Positions 12,901 to 22,951 of a stretch of DNA of 64,000 nt are shown in pieces. The translations under genes and the position numbers were made by a program. The notes under the pieces are model-generated. The model saw nothing but the letters and a program-made list of their open reading frames with translations. It had not been told where the DNA came from and did not search any database. The DNA is from Crotalaria pallida (Eukaryota; Streptophyta; Magnoliopsida; Fabales; Fabaceae), in contig CM075655.1 in NCBI GenBank assembly GCA_037953625.1, forward strand, positions 27,856,001 through 27,920,000, in the 5' to 3' direction. How positions within the stretch are numbered: position 1 is the stretch's first letter; the number at the start of each line of letters is the position of its first letter.

Positions 12901-13633
12901 ATGATTTATGGTTATGAGTTGAAAACTGATAATATGAGTATTTGTGTTTGAATATTGAAATTGTGTCTATGTGCTAAATGATATATTTACATGAGTTGGT
13001 AATTTATGAGAATGGAAATGGAACAGAATGAGACTTAACGAAGATAATGGAAAGGTAATATGAATGGAATAAACGAATGGATACTAATAAGACTGTTGGT
13101 TGTGTATGACGCATGTTGGGTTGCCTAAATGAAATTATATGTGCTACGTGCTAATTGTGTTTGACTTGGTAGGTCATTATGTCTAGTTAGAAACTACTTT
13201 CTATTTCATGTGTAAAGCTCACCCTTACAACCATTTTTCAGGTTCAGAGTTTGAGCTGCACTATATTTGGCCGAGCAGGAGTACACTCCACCCCGTGGAG
13301 TGTAAATTAGCTTAGAAGAGAGTTATTTTCTTTGTTTTATTTTGTTATAAATAAGTCTTGTTTAGTTTTATTATTTTTCATCCGTGAGAGCCCTGTGGAT
13401 ATTTTATCTGGTTACCAAGGCACGGAGATCAAATTAAATTGTTTATAAATATTTTCTAGACTATGCTGGCTGACAGGTTTATGAATGTTATTTTTGGGAA
13501 AATCCGATAAACAGAGGAGACTCTGTCCGTTTTTCCGGAAAAATATTCTTAAGTATTTTAATTTAAAAAGAAATTTTCAAGTACCATTTTTATTAAAATC
13601 CAAAATTTACTAAATAAATGTGAGGGTGTTACA
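9969..13633 (+). repeat. complete 3' LTR of the large non-autonomous element (3,665 bp)
   Basis: Begins TGTAACATCCC and ends GGGTGTTACA, so the ends are inverted repeats of each other. The part after 11104 duplicates the 5' LTR. The unique first 1.13 kb carries AT-rich U3 and a GC-rich block (10380-10900). The short repeats seen in the 5' LTR recur at about 12450-12765. The sequence after the end, CGTGG (13634-13638), is the only visible candidate for half of a target duplication; the other half is lost. Confidence 0.88.
10380..10900 (+). other. GC-rich block in the LTR with a Pro/Ser-rich ORF
   Basis: A 520-bp CCT/CCG-rich stretch stands out sharply from the AT-rich LTR. A plus-strand frame (10328-10876, 182 codons) reads through it as Pro/Ser-rich low-complexity protein and the other frames are also open, as expected from composition alone. 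It could be a captured 5' end of a host gene or a GC-rich transcription-start region of the LTR. I recognise no domain and would not call it a gene. Confidence 0.45.
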
Positions 13634-13934
13634 CGTGGCAGTTACAAAGAGGCGCTTTTTCAAATTCGATGAAACGTGGCAGTTACAAAGAGGCGTTTTT
13701 TCAAATTTCAAAAATTGCAATGATGTGGCACAACTCTCAAGGACACGCGCTGTACCTAGAGAACCCAAAATGTCACCTCGAACAGGCTACCTGGTTACAG
13801 CTGTCACACACTCCCGAACTAAGGCATCCGAAAAGGTCAACCCTAAACACTTGCTACCTCGTCACAGACTTCTCAAAGTCTTACGAGCTGGGGGGCTTGT
13901 AGGGTCTGCCGAAAGTCTTACGAGCTGGGGGGCT
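13634..13934 (+). other. probable 3' UTR and polypurine tract of the Tat element
   Basis: Starts with an imperfect tandem duplication, two copies of CGTGGCAGTTACAAAGAGGCG plus a T-rich tail (about 13634-13710). It ends with a polypurine tract, GAGCTGGGGGGCTTG, present twice 37 bp apart (about 13885-13897 and 13922-13934), each followed by TGTAGGGTCTGCCG. That is the expected order just before a 3' LTR. Assignment to the Tat pol at 2511-5671 is inferred from position and Tat-like LTR features. Confidence 0.55.
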
Positions 13935-14568
13935 TGTAGGGTCTGCCGACCAGACACGGATTCAAGCCTTGTCAAAGGAATTCTCTAAGGGCACTTCCCT
14001 TGGTTCACTTAACATGAACGTCCCTCGCTCGGACTCATGGACTCCGAGCATACCCAAAGGACCAGGCTCAGACTTGATGGAGCCGAGCCTCATCATCGGT
14101 CCTCAATCCATTAGGCTTGAGACTCTAGGCCGAGACATACCGTCGGCTAGCGGATAAGCTCAAACCCACCGAGGCTTCTTATCCCTTCCGCAAATCACTG
14201 CTAGATTCTCGCAACAGCCTAGACATGAGATCTTCAGCTGATCCTATCTAGATTCTAAGAGTATAATCCTACGATATTATCTCACAGAATCCTGGTTCAG
14301 CTCAACCTTGATACAGGGCCCAGACGGCCCATATCAGCCTCCTCCAAACCCTATAAATAGCTCACTACAGCTAGGGTTTCATGTACGTACTCTCATCCCT
14401 AAGTTGACACTTTGCACACACGTTGACTAGGGAGAACCTGCTTTTCCCAACTGGAACTACAGAAATACCATAAGTCACACATTAACTCTTGATCCTCTCT
14501 AGGGCTCCTGATTCCATAGTCTTGAGCACTTAGAGGGTTAAGGACATCTAGTGTTCCAGGACACTACA
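13935..14568 (+). repeat. LTR, probably the 3' LTR of the Tat element
   Basis: Runs from TGTAGGGTCTGCC to ...ACACTACA, about 634 bp (or from 13898 if the first duplicated start is used). A TATA box, CTATAAATAG, lies at 14351-14360. There is no second copy in the window to align, so borders rest on TG..CA ends, the preceding polypurine tract and the TATA position. Seven bases after its end the viral PBS of EPRV copy A begins. Confidence 0.6.
14351..14360 (+). promoter_or_regulatory. TATA box of the Tat LTR
   Basis: CTATAAATAG about 415 bp into the LTR, followed by a C/T-rich segment. Transcription from here would read through into EPRV copy A. Confidence 0.6.
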
Positions 14569-14575
14569 TATAACC

Positions 14576-14589
14576 TGGTATCAGAGCCA
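14576..14589 (+). other. viral primer-binding site (tRNA-Met)
   Basis: TGGTATCAGAGCCA, complementary to the 3' end of initiator tRNA-Met, the minus-strand primer of Caulimoviridae. The same site is at 50049-50062 (minus) in copy B. A mini-ORF ATGGGGAAGTAG follows directly (14591-14602). Confidence 0.9.
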
Positions 14590-14848
14590 GATGGGGAAGT
14601 AGGAACGTTTGGCTAGGGGTAAGATCTACAATATGGTAACATAATATTAAAGGTCATTTTAATTTTTCTGTATATAGAGATAAATAAGATTCGTCACTCA
14701 ACTGGAAGCACGAATAAGTTTCGTGTTATTCCTGTGCATAGGTAGCAAGAGTCATAAGTCCTAAAAGAGGCAATAAAGCTCAGATGATGCTGCGATTACC
14801 AGGAATAACATCTAACTGTCGGTGGCTATGGTTGAACTGATGATGGTC

Positions 14849-14874
14849 AAAAAAAAAAAAAAAAAAAAAAAAAA
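14849..14874 (+). repeat. A26 homopolymer in the viral leader
   Basis: An uninterrupted run of 26 A between the PBS and the movement-protein ATG. Copies B and C do not include this part of the genome, so it cannot be said whether it belongs to the virus or was gained after integration. Confidence 0.85.
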
Positions 14875-14940
14875 GAGTTTTTATGACCTAAAATATTGTG
14901 TAGATCATATTATTTATCTTACCTCTGGAAACTCGTTTTT

Positions 14941-16875
14941 ATGAAACCAAATGATGGTGATGATACTATAGGGCGAGGAACAATTACAAAATTCACTCAC
15001 TACTTCAACATGTTTCGCTCTCTCTCAACCCACCTCTCTTTCAAGTCCTCCCAACCATCTTCTTCGTCTCTCGCCGAGAATGAAGAAGACCAAACCTCTT
15101 CTAGAAACATTTTCAAAGAAGAAATCAAATTTCAAGATATAAATCAAGATTTTGACAATTGGGAAATTCCCAAAATTCCCACAAAAGACCTCTACAAACC
15201 CCAGGGACGATTCTTTCAGAGTTCTGATTACATCATAAGAACTGTTGAAAAGAATATCCCCATCAATCCAATCACCTCTAAAGATGAAGAGTTCCACCTT
15301 CTCTCCAATGAAACCTTGAGGAGTCACAAACAAAAATACCGTTACTTGCACATAGGTTGTGTCCAAGTTGCTATCAAGCCACTCATGAGAGAAGGCCTTA
15401 ATGCTTCTGTACTCTTATGTTTAAGAGATAAGAGGCATAATCAATTTTCAGATTCTCTTCTGGGAACTGTAGAAACCAGCCTCGGACATGGTCCAATCTA
15501 TTTTAATTGTTACCCCAATCTCACTGTTAGTCTTCAAGACAGAAATATCCTCAAAGTTTTAATCTTGAACCTTCATACCCATGGTCTAGACATGATATCT
15601 GGATCCAACCCTATTGCCCTCATGTACAGAGTACAGTATAAGGTCATGAACTCTTGCAGTTCTATGGTTAGAAGATCAAGTAATCCTGGAGAAACGACCC
15701 TATTCCTCACTGATATCTCAAAAGCAAATGTCACTGTCCCAAAAACCATTAGATGGGAAGATATTGTCTTACCCGAAGATTGGCATCTAGACAGAGCTGC
15801 ACCAGCTCTGCCTAAAGAGACCCCTGAAATCCAGGAGATCCGACAATATGAAGATGGTAGAGTAAAATTAACCTTTAACAGAAGAAATTCCTTTAGTGTC
15901 GCCAGATCTGAAAGTTCAAGGGCTGGGGATCTCAGATCCCGTGCTACTGAGACAGCCTCTAGGAAATCTTTCTCAACAATATCCCAATCAACTATCCATC
16001 TCCAAGGCCTCGATACCTCCACTTCCATACCTTTACCCATATATCAAAAACGAGAAGAAGATCAAAAAACTATTCAGTCGCCAACATACTCCTCCATGAA
16101 TGATGAGTATGATGAGATTAATAATATTGAAAAAGTTTTTGTGATCAACAAAGAAATAATCAAAAAAGATTTCTACTCTGATGACAATGTCGCTCAAAGA
16201 AACTGGTTTTTTACTCATTTTAGAGAAAAACGTAATCAAATCCAAAATGAGTTTTACAATTTTCTTGGACGAGTTGAACAAAACATATATTTCTTTGATT
16301 GGTTCCAAGCTTATGCTATTGTGAATAAGATTGATTATCCTTTCAAAAGGCAATTGTCTTCAAAAGAAAAGGTTACAAATGTTATCAGTAGCTGGCAACT
16401 TAAAGATGACACCACTCTCCAGTCTGAATTACCTCCAAATAGGCAATACCAGCTCAACACTAAGACTGGAACTAGTCTAGCCATAGCTGCCTCATTCAAA
16501 TCAAAAGATGAATCTGACCCAGTCAATCCTAAAGATATCAAAGATTTGATGGAACAATCCAACTACACCAATAAGTATCTTCAAACTTTAGGAGAAAATC
16601 TTAGTATTATCAGATCTAGGAAAGAAGAGGTATCCTCTTCTTTAGTCGAGACTAAGCCAACTGAAAAACCCTTCTTCAAACCTTTCAATCCTTCGAAAGA
16701 TCTTAGAAAAAACCTACAATTCCTTAAAGCAAAAAATAAGGCTATAGTCTCCGATGAGTTAGCAGATAGCATCCGAAATTTGACCCATCTCGTTGCTCCC
16801 GAGACACCCCAACCTTCCGATTCAAGTTCCATAAAGCCCTCTGATCCTAGAACCCCCCCTTTAAGGATCGCCTGA
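14941..16875 (+). CDS. EPRV movement protein ORF (copy A), 644 aa
   Basis: Cell-to-cell movement protein of the 30K superfamily. The core lies at about 15330-15660, with the family pattern YLHIGCVQVAIKPL, then LLGTVE...HGPIYFNCYPN and a Gly-Leu-Asp-Met segment. The C-terminal half (residues about 300-620) is hydrophilic and Ser/Lys-rich and ends in a Pro/Ser tail. The start is the ATG at 14941; the frame is open a little further upstream but without ATG. The ORF is intact, ending at the TGA of 16873-16875. Its last 25 nt overlap the open -1 frame of the next ORF at a slippery site (see 16857). It would act at plasmodesmata. Intactness suggests a young insertion. Confidence 0.88.
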   Translation: MKPNDGDDTIGRGTITKFTHYFNMFRSLSTHLSFKSSQPSSSSLAENEEDQTSSRNIFKEEIKFQDINQDFDNWEIPKIPTKDLYKPQGRFFQSSDYIIRTVEKNIPINPITSKDEEFHLLSNETLRSHKQKYRYLHIGCVQVAIKPLMREGLNASVLLCLRDKRHNQFSDSLLGTVETSLGHGPIYFNCYPNLTVSLQDRNILKVLILNLHTHGLDMISGSNPIALMYRVQYKVMNSCSSMVRRSSNPGETTLFLTDISKANVTVPKTIRWEDIVLPEDWHLDRAAPALPKETPEIQEIRQYEDGRVKLTFNRRNSFSVARSESSRAGDLRSRATETASRKSFSTISQSTIHLQGLDTSTSIPLPIYQKREEDQKTIQSPTYSSMNDEYDEINNIEKVFVINKEIIKKDFYSDDNVAQRNWFFTHFREKRNQIQNEFYNFLGRVEQNIYFFDWFQAYAIVNKIDYPFKRQLSSKEKVTNVISSWQLKDDTTLQSELPPNRQYQLNTKTGTSLAIAASFKSKDESDPVNPKDIKDLMEQSNYTNKYLQTLGENLSIIRSRKEEVSSSLVETKPTEKPFFKPFNPSKDLRKNLQFLKAKNKAIVSDELADSIRNLTHLVAPETPQPSDSSSIKPSDPRTPPLRIA

Positions 16876-19800
16876 TAAATGTTTTAGGAGAATGCAGTTC
16901 TCCTTACTCTTCTGAACCTGAATCAATAAGATCTGAGAAGTTAGGTTTGAACCCGCTCATGAGTCAATCTTTATCCTGGAAAAAACCTTCCAAGCTTTAT
17001 TACCAACGTGCAACTGCCCCGGATTTACTTCTTGAGGAATCCGACATCCCCCTCAAAAGCTTTGATGCAAACCAATTATACATATGGAACATTGATGGTC
17101 AGAATGAGTATGGTATTATGCAAGTTATGCAATACATGTGCATGGCTGCTACTGCTTACCTAACCAGCAGTGATATAGATGAAAAAGGGATCGTAATGGC
17201 TTTAACAGCAGGATTCACTGGCCAATTAAAAGGATGGTGGGATTATGGTCTCACTGAAGACGAAAAGCATGCCATTTACAATGCTGTAAAAGTTGATCCC
17301 CACCAATCTCCTATAACCAATAAAGGGGAACTAGTCCCCGATGCTGTCAACCAATTGATATTCACCATAGGAGCCAAATTTATTGGAGATCCTTCTATTT
17401 GGAGAGATAGATCAGGAGAATTATTGTCAAACCTTAGATGTAAAACATTGTCAGACTTTAGGTGGTACAAGGATACCTTCCTTACACGAGTCTATACCAG
17501 AGAAGATTGTGAACATCGCCTCTGGAAAGAAAAATTCTTAGCTGGTCTTCCAAAGTCTTTAGGAGACAAGGTTAGAGATAAAATTAGACATCAAAATGGA
17601 GAAATCCCTTACGACAACCTTAGTTACGGACAATTAATTTCCTATGTCCAGAAAGTAGCTTTAAAAATTTGCCAAGATAGAAAACTCCAGAATGATTTAG
17701 CCAAAGAGAAAACTCTAACCAATAGAGAACTAGGAACCTTTTGTGAACAATTCGGTCTCCCTTGTTCTAGGAAAAAATCCAATTCCAACACCCACAAAGA
17801 GAAAGAAGATAAACATCCCTTTAAGTACAAACACCATAGGAGACCTAAAGCCAAACATAAAAATGAGCCTCATCATAAAAGGACAAATTATCCGCCCAGG
17901 CATAAGAAACCCGATCAACCCAAGAACCAAGGGAAATACTCCGGTTGTTACAATTGTGGCAAGCCTGGACATATTGCCAGATATTGTAGGCTCAAAACCA
18001 AGATTAATTCCCTAAACTTAGAACAGTCTGTTATAGAACAACTTAATAACCTCATGGCTGAAAGCTCCGATGATGGTTACAGCACCGAATCATCTGAAGA
18101 TCTTAACCAGATCCAACATGATGATGCTGGAGATGACTCCGACTCCCCAAGCATTAATGTCATAACCAAAGACCATGAAAACCTGTTTTACGAAGCCATC
18201 AATTCCATCCCTAACCAAGAAGAAAGGAAACTCTTCATAGAGAAACTTAGGTCTGTCAACACTGATAGCCACAAACAAGAAGTTCATAGCCCCAAATTTG
18301 ATGTTACTGAAGCCTTTAAAAGGCTTGAGAACGAGTGGAAAAAACCCTCTACTATCCAAGACCTCCATACCGAAATAGCCAATCTTAAGAGAGAGGTTAG
18401 AGAATTAAAGAACCTCAACATTAGTGAAAGACTTGATCAATTAGAAAACCATCAAAATCTTCAAGATGTTATTATTGAACAGATAGGAGATGCCCAAACC
18501 CCTGAGCACACTGATAATATAAAACCCTTTGCTGATGAAGACTTTTTGGCAATCATTGATCGCGTTACTATCCAAAAATTTTATATAAACATTGTTATTA
18601 AAATTGCTGACTTCACTCTTGAAACTGTGGCGCTGTTCGACACAGGAGCAGATTCAAACTGCATTCAAGAAGGCTTAATCCCAACTAAATATTTTGAGAA
18701 AACCTCTGAGCAGCTTAGTACTGCTAGTGGATCCAAACTTAAAATTAATTTCAAACTTTCAAATGCTATTATCGATCACAAAGGTTTACGTGTTGAAACT
18801 CCTTTTCTCCTTGTTAAAAATTTGAAAAATGAGGTCATTTTGGGTACGCCCTTTATTAGGTCACTCTTCCCTCTTCAAATCTCTAAAGAAGGTATCACTA
18901 CTGAATATTTGGGAAAACCAGTGATTTTCAATTTTATTCAGAAACCTCTTATTAAAAACATCAATCTCGTTAACCTTAAGCAAAAACAAATTAATTTTCT
19001 CAAAGAAGTCTCATTTGAAAATGTAAATATCCAGCTCAATAATTCAGATGTTCTGAAAAGAATCCAATCTCTCCTTGATCATATCCACAATACTGTATGC
19101 TCTGATCTCCCTAATGCCTTCTGGGAACGAAAGAAACATATTGTTGATCTCCCCTATGATAAAGACTTTAAAGAAAAGCTTATCCCTACCAAAGCCAGGC
19201 CTATCCAAATGAATGATCAAATGCTCCAAATCTGTCAAAAGGAGATTAATGACCTTCTACAGAAAGGACTTATCAGGAAAAGTAAGAGTCCTTGGTCTTG
19301 TGCAGCTTTTTATGTCAATAAACAAGCTGAGATTGAACGTGGAACACCCCGTCTAGTCATCAATTACAATCCCCTTAATGATGTCCTCCAATGGATTAGG
19401 TACCCTATCCCTAATAAAAAAGACCTCCTTGGAAGATTACATTCTGCAAAAATCTTCTCCAAATTTGACTTAAAATCTGGATTCTGGCAGATTCAGGTCA
19501 AGGAGAGCGACCGTTATAAAACTGCCTTCACCGTCCCTTTTGGCCAATATGAATGGAATGTTATGCCATTTGGTCTTAAAAATGCCCCATCTGAATTCCA
19601 GAATATTATGAATGAAATCTTCAATCCTTACTCACACTTCACCATAGTCTATATTGATGATGTTCTTATCTTTTCCCAATGTATAGAGCAGCACTTCAAA
19701 CATATCAATATTTTCGTTCATATTATAAAGAGAAGTGGCCTTGCTATTTCCAAACCCAAAATCCAACTCTTCCAAACTAAGATCCGTTTTCTGGGTCATG

Positions 19801-20262
19801 AAATTCATCTGGGAACCATTGTTCCTATTAAAAGAGCCATAGAGTTCGGCAATAAGTTCCCAAACCAGATCCTTGATAAGAATCAGCTGCAAAGATTTCT
19901 TGGCTGTCTAAATTATGTAGTTGACTTCATTGCCCAGTTAAGCAATACCATTAAACCACTCCATGAACGTCTAAAGAAGACCCCTCCTCCTTGGACAGAT
20001 ATCCACACCAATATTGTTAAAAGCCTTAAGGCTCAAATACGGGAACTTCCTTGTCTTTATCTTCCTAACCCCCAAGCCTTTAAAATTGTTGAGACCGATG
20101 CCTCAGACATAGGTTATGGTGGCATTCTCAAACAGCAGGTTTCAGGAAAAGAACAGATTATTGCATTCGCATCTAAGCATTGGAATCCTGCACAACAGAA
20201 TTACTCAACTGTCAAAAAAGAAGTTTTATCAATTGTTTTATGCATTTCAAAATTTCAATCTG
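16851..20262 (+). pseudogene. EPRV coat protein-protease-RT-RNase H ORF (copy A), C-terminally truncated
   Basis: Open in one frame from 16851; first ATG 16959. Order: coat-protein core (about 17080-17750), Lys/His-rich basic stretch, zinc knuckle C-x2-C-x4-H-x4-C at about 17946-17988, acidic Ser/Asp segment and coiled-coil-like region (18050-18470), aspartic protease with DTGADS starting at 18639, reverse transcriptase with YIDD at 19650-19661, and the start of RNase H with ETDAS near 20092. It lacks the end of RNase H: viral sequence ends at 20262 and six foreign codons follow before a stop at 20277-20279. Unlike B and C it has CAG rather than TAG just after the zinc knuckle, so this copy reads uninterrupted from coat protein to RT. 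Confidence 0.92.
16857..16903 (+). promoter_or_regulatory. candidate -1 ribosomal frameshift signal
   Basis: Slippery heptamer CCCTTTA at 16857-16863, in the correct phase of the upstream ORF (C CCT TTA). Then a perfect 6-bp hairpin GGAGAA-TGCAG-TTCTCC at 16887-16903. The -1 frame is open from 16851 into the coat-protein ORF, whose first ATG is only at 16959. The 23-nt spacer is longer than the usual 5-9 nt. Identical in copy C at 56619-56665. Confidence 0.5.
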
Positions 20263-21012
20263 GAAATATCATGTTTTGATGAACATCTGATCAAGGGTAT
20301 TATTTCAAATGTTTTCCGCTTACTATGATTTTGTAAGACTTATCATTTTAAGAAAACCTATATCTTACGAGTTCGAGATAACGACACAATAAATATAAAA
20401 TAAGTTTTTGTATTCAATAATATATCTCGAAACACGTTTTTTTTGTCACAAGATAAGTAACTCGAATACCAAATATTTTAACCAAATCCATTTGTAAACT
20501 TCTTTGGAAAATTTATGAACCTTATTTTGAAATACATTCCAAATCCATATAACTTCTATAAGACAACCATTTACTCAACTTATTATAAAGTAAATAAGAG
20601 AGTGTCACAATATTCAGAATTTTAAAATAATAAATCATTAAATACAACTTATACATGTAATATATTAAAATCAGTTCGGGAGTTAAAAATAAAACAGTCT
20701 CATAATGCTATAAAAATTTACAGGAACGTTCTAAATATTAAATTAAACATATGTTTCTAAAGAAACTATTTATGAAAATGCCTATAAGGCTTGCTAGTTG
20801 AGCTCCCTATCGAAATATTAATTAAACTAAATAAAAGAACTCTTTTATTTTTATAAAGCGTATGATAACAATTTTATACTTATTTCGATTAGGAAATATA
20901 TTTCAAATATAATAATAAAATCAAAGTTTTGTTACGACGCTCCAATCTTGAAAACATCATATTAAATCATTTAATTATTTTACTAAAAGTATTAAAATAG
21001 CGGGGTGTTACA
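20263..21012 (-). repeat. AT-rich LTR fragment right of EPRV copy A
   Basis: About 750 bp without ORFs, ending GCGGGGTGTTACA at 21012, the same 13 bases that end the LTR at 1705. It may be the 5' end of another minus-strand LTR of the Tekay type. The rest does not obviously align with 1-1705. The next 48 bp (21013-21060) are unassigned. Confidence 0.45.
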
Positions 21013-22164
21013 AATAGTATTACAAAGTGAGTTCCAAAACTTATAAAGAAACAGGGCGAGTGTTGGCAATTCGGCAAGTGTACCAATCGCACAAGTAATA
21101 AAGAGTAAGTAAATTATCGTTCCACTCGGGGATTGCAATTTTTTTCTAATTTCTTTCACCTAATTGTGATTACTATGTATAACTTGTATTGGTTTAAAGT
21201 TTAGAAAGGAATGGAGAAAAGGTAGAATGAAACAATTCAGAAACTAAAAAGGATTTAGAAACAAATATGGAAAAGGTTAGGAACTTGGTTTCATTGTAGG
21301 ATCAGGTGATTAATTATGAAAATATGTTTTCCAATAAATCAAAAGCTCCAGAAACAATAAAAGCTAGATCCCTCATGGCAATTATGTTTCTTACTAAACT
21401 TTACCCCTTAATCCCTTAAGTGGGTTCTAATTTATAAGAGTTATACAATTACCCAAAAGTATTCCTACAAGTTGCAACAATTATATTGTTTGGTTGAAAG
21501 GCCTAATCCTAATCCTAATTTTCCAATTAAGGTTCAGATTACCAAAGCAAAACATAAAGTGATCAATTTTATGATTTATAATAAAAACACAACCAAGCAA
21601 TTGATATGAAAGGAAAAACATTAAGTCATAAATAAACAGCCAAATTAAGATCATACAAATCCACCTTATTCCTAACAAGAGGTTCAATTATACATATTTA
21701 GAGAAGAAATACAAGGAATGGGAAAAAATAATAATTATAGACAATAATCAATTTACCCCCAAGAGATCTTCAATCATAAAGTGGATCCCTCCAGCAATGT
21801 TGATTTTCAATCCTTTTGCCTTGCCTCCTTGCTCTCAATTGCATAACAACCTCTCTTCTCTAATCCTAATTTTATTCTAATCTCTTATTTGGCTCTGAAA
21901 AGTCTACAAAACCTAATGGAAAAACCTATATTTATATAGACAAAGCTAATCCTAAAATAAATCTCTAAATAAATCTATCTATAAATAAATCTAAAAGATA
22001 CCTCTATCAGATAAATCTATCAGAATCCTCAAAAGCGAAATAGATAGGCCCAATTGGGCTTTCTCGTATATGACAGCAACTTCGTCACTGATTTTGAAAG
22101 CCACAAAAACACATCCTAAGTGCCTTAATCATCTTAATGCATGCAAACAATTATCAATCTCAAA

Positions 22165-22542
22165 GAGTTATAGATTCCAAACCCCATGAAGTATCCCCAA
22201 ACCCCAATTTTAACATGGAAATTACCACATTATCCTAATTAAAAAATTAATAGGATATAAACCCTATATATTATCGACAAACCCCATCTTCTTCCTCTAA
22301 TCATAAACCTTATAACTACCTAAACATAAAATAATTTCTAAACATAAACCTAAATCATTTCTTTCATCTTCCCTCATTACCACTGCACAGCACCACCACC
22401 ACCACCACTACACTGCACAACACCATCACAACAGCACAATCGCACAACACAACCACACCACACCACCGTAACAGCACAACCGCATAACACCACCGCAACA
22501 CCACACACAACCACAGGAAAAAAAAGAAAAATCGCAAAACAG
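22165..22542 (+). repeat. left TIR of the MULE
   Basis: Inverted copy of 22952-23323 with small indels, ending in AGGAAAAAAAAGAAAAA followed by CAG. The middle is a degenerate CAC/ACA tract that gives artefactual His/Thr- or Val/Cys-rich ORFs. Confidence 0.88.
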
Positions 22543-22698
22543 AAAAAGGAAAAAAAAGGAAAAAAGTTACGGTAAAAAAAAGCTAATAATGTTTGAAGAA
22601 ATTGCAAGAAAGAAAAAATACAGGTTGACCATTGTGGTAGCACCGTAGCATTAAAATGGAATGGTAAAGTTAGCCATACGAGGAAAATGTGACCCAAA

Positions 22699-22944
22699 TC
22701 ATAGTCTAACAAATCTAAGAATTGTTAGACATTCTAGTGTCATGCTACGGTCAGTCCAAGAATGTGTAGTATCTGGCAACTTTATGCCAGAAAATGTAAG
22801 AAAACCATCTTTGCCTTTGACCCTACACCTCCACGGTTCTCTGCGCATACAACCTTGTGTCCAGTCCATGATATCCCAATTCTGCTGTGATTTTGGCTTG
22901 AATCCCTCTAAGCCTACAAAAAAAAAAAAACAGAACTCCGGCAA
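22699..22944 (-). pseudogene. captured fragment of a G-type lectin S-receptor-like kinase gene
   Basis: On the minus strand the MULE interior encodes a piece of the S-locus glycoprotein/PAN region of G-type lectin receptor kinases. Recognisable family motifs in order are GFKPKSQQNWD, DWTQGCMRR, KGKDGFLTFSGIKLPDT and SWTDRSMTLEC, the segment leading into the PAN/apple domain. The normal protein is a plasma-membrane receptor; here there is no signal peptide, lectin domain, transmembrane segment or kinase. The frame ends soon after the last motif. It is an exon fragment carried by the MULE, not a working gene. Parent gene unknown. Confidence 0.8.
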
Positions 22945-22951
22945 TTTTTTT

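Larger units (their letters stand above)
5672..13633 (+). mobile_element. non-autonomous large LTR retrotransposon (LARD-like)
   Basis: Direct repeats 5672-8203 and 11104-13633 match almost base for base (about 18 differences by eye in 2.53 kb). The first is followed by a tRNA-Met PBS at 8207 and the second belongs to a longer LTR starting TGTAACATCCC at 9969 and ending GGGTGTTACA at 13633. The 1.77 kb interior has no gag or pol ORF. The sequence just before the 3' LTR, ending in AAGTGGGGGAGAAT, resembles the Tekay element of this window, so Tekay proteins probably mobilise it. The first 1.13 kb of the 5' LTR is missing, presumably through a deletion that also removed the Tat integrase C-terminus. 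Confidence 0.85.
14576..20262 (+). mobile_element. endogenous pararetrovirus copy A (Caulimoviridae), 3' truncated
   Basis: Holds the tRNA-Met PBS, the second half of the leader, the movement-protein ORF and the coat-protein/protease/RT/RNase H ORF. It stops in RNase H at 20262, after which sequence unrelated to copies B and C follows. The left border is exactly at the PBS: 32 bases from 14574 match copy B's leader, but everything upstream is retrotransposon LTR rather than the viral leader seen in copies B and C. Nearly identical to C over the shared part, apart from scattered SNPs and 3- and 6-nt in-frame indels. Architecture is near petuviruses/florendoviruses, but genus is uncertain. Confidence 0.92.

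Noticed and set aside
13620..14157. ORFs in the Tat 3' UTR and LTR as an additional gene
   Set aside because: They cross the LTR end of the non-autonomous element, the polypurine tract and the LTR, and have no domain.
14400..14575. Sequence upstream of the copy A PBS as viral leader
   Set aside because: Copy B has a different leader directly joined to the PBS, shared with copy C; the copy A upstream part has LTR features (TG..CA, TATA, polypurine tract).
16033..16353. Minus-strand ORFs of 60-155 codons opposite the EPRV and retrotransposon genes
   Set aside because: They are antisense shadows, repeated only because the sense genes are repeated.
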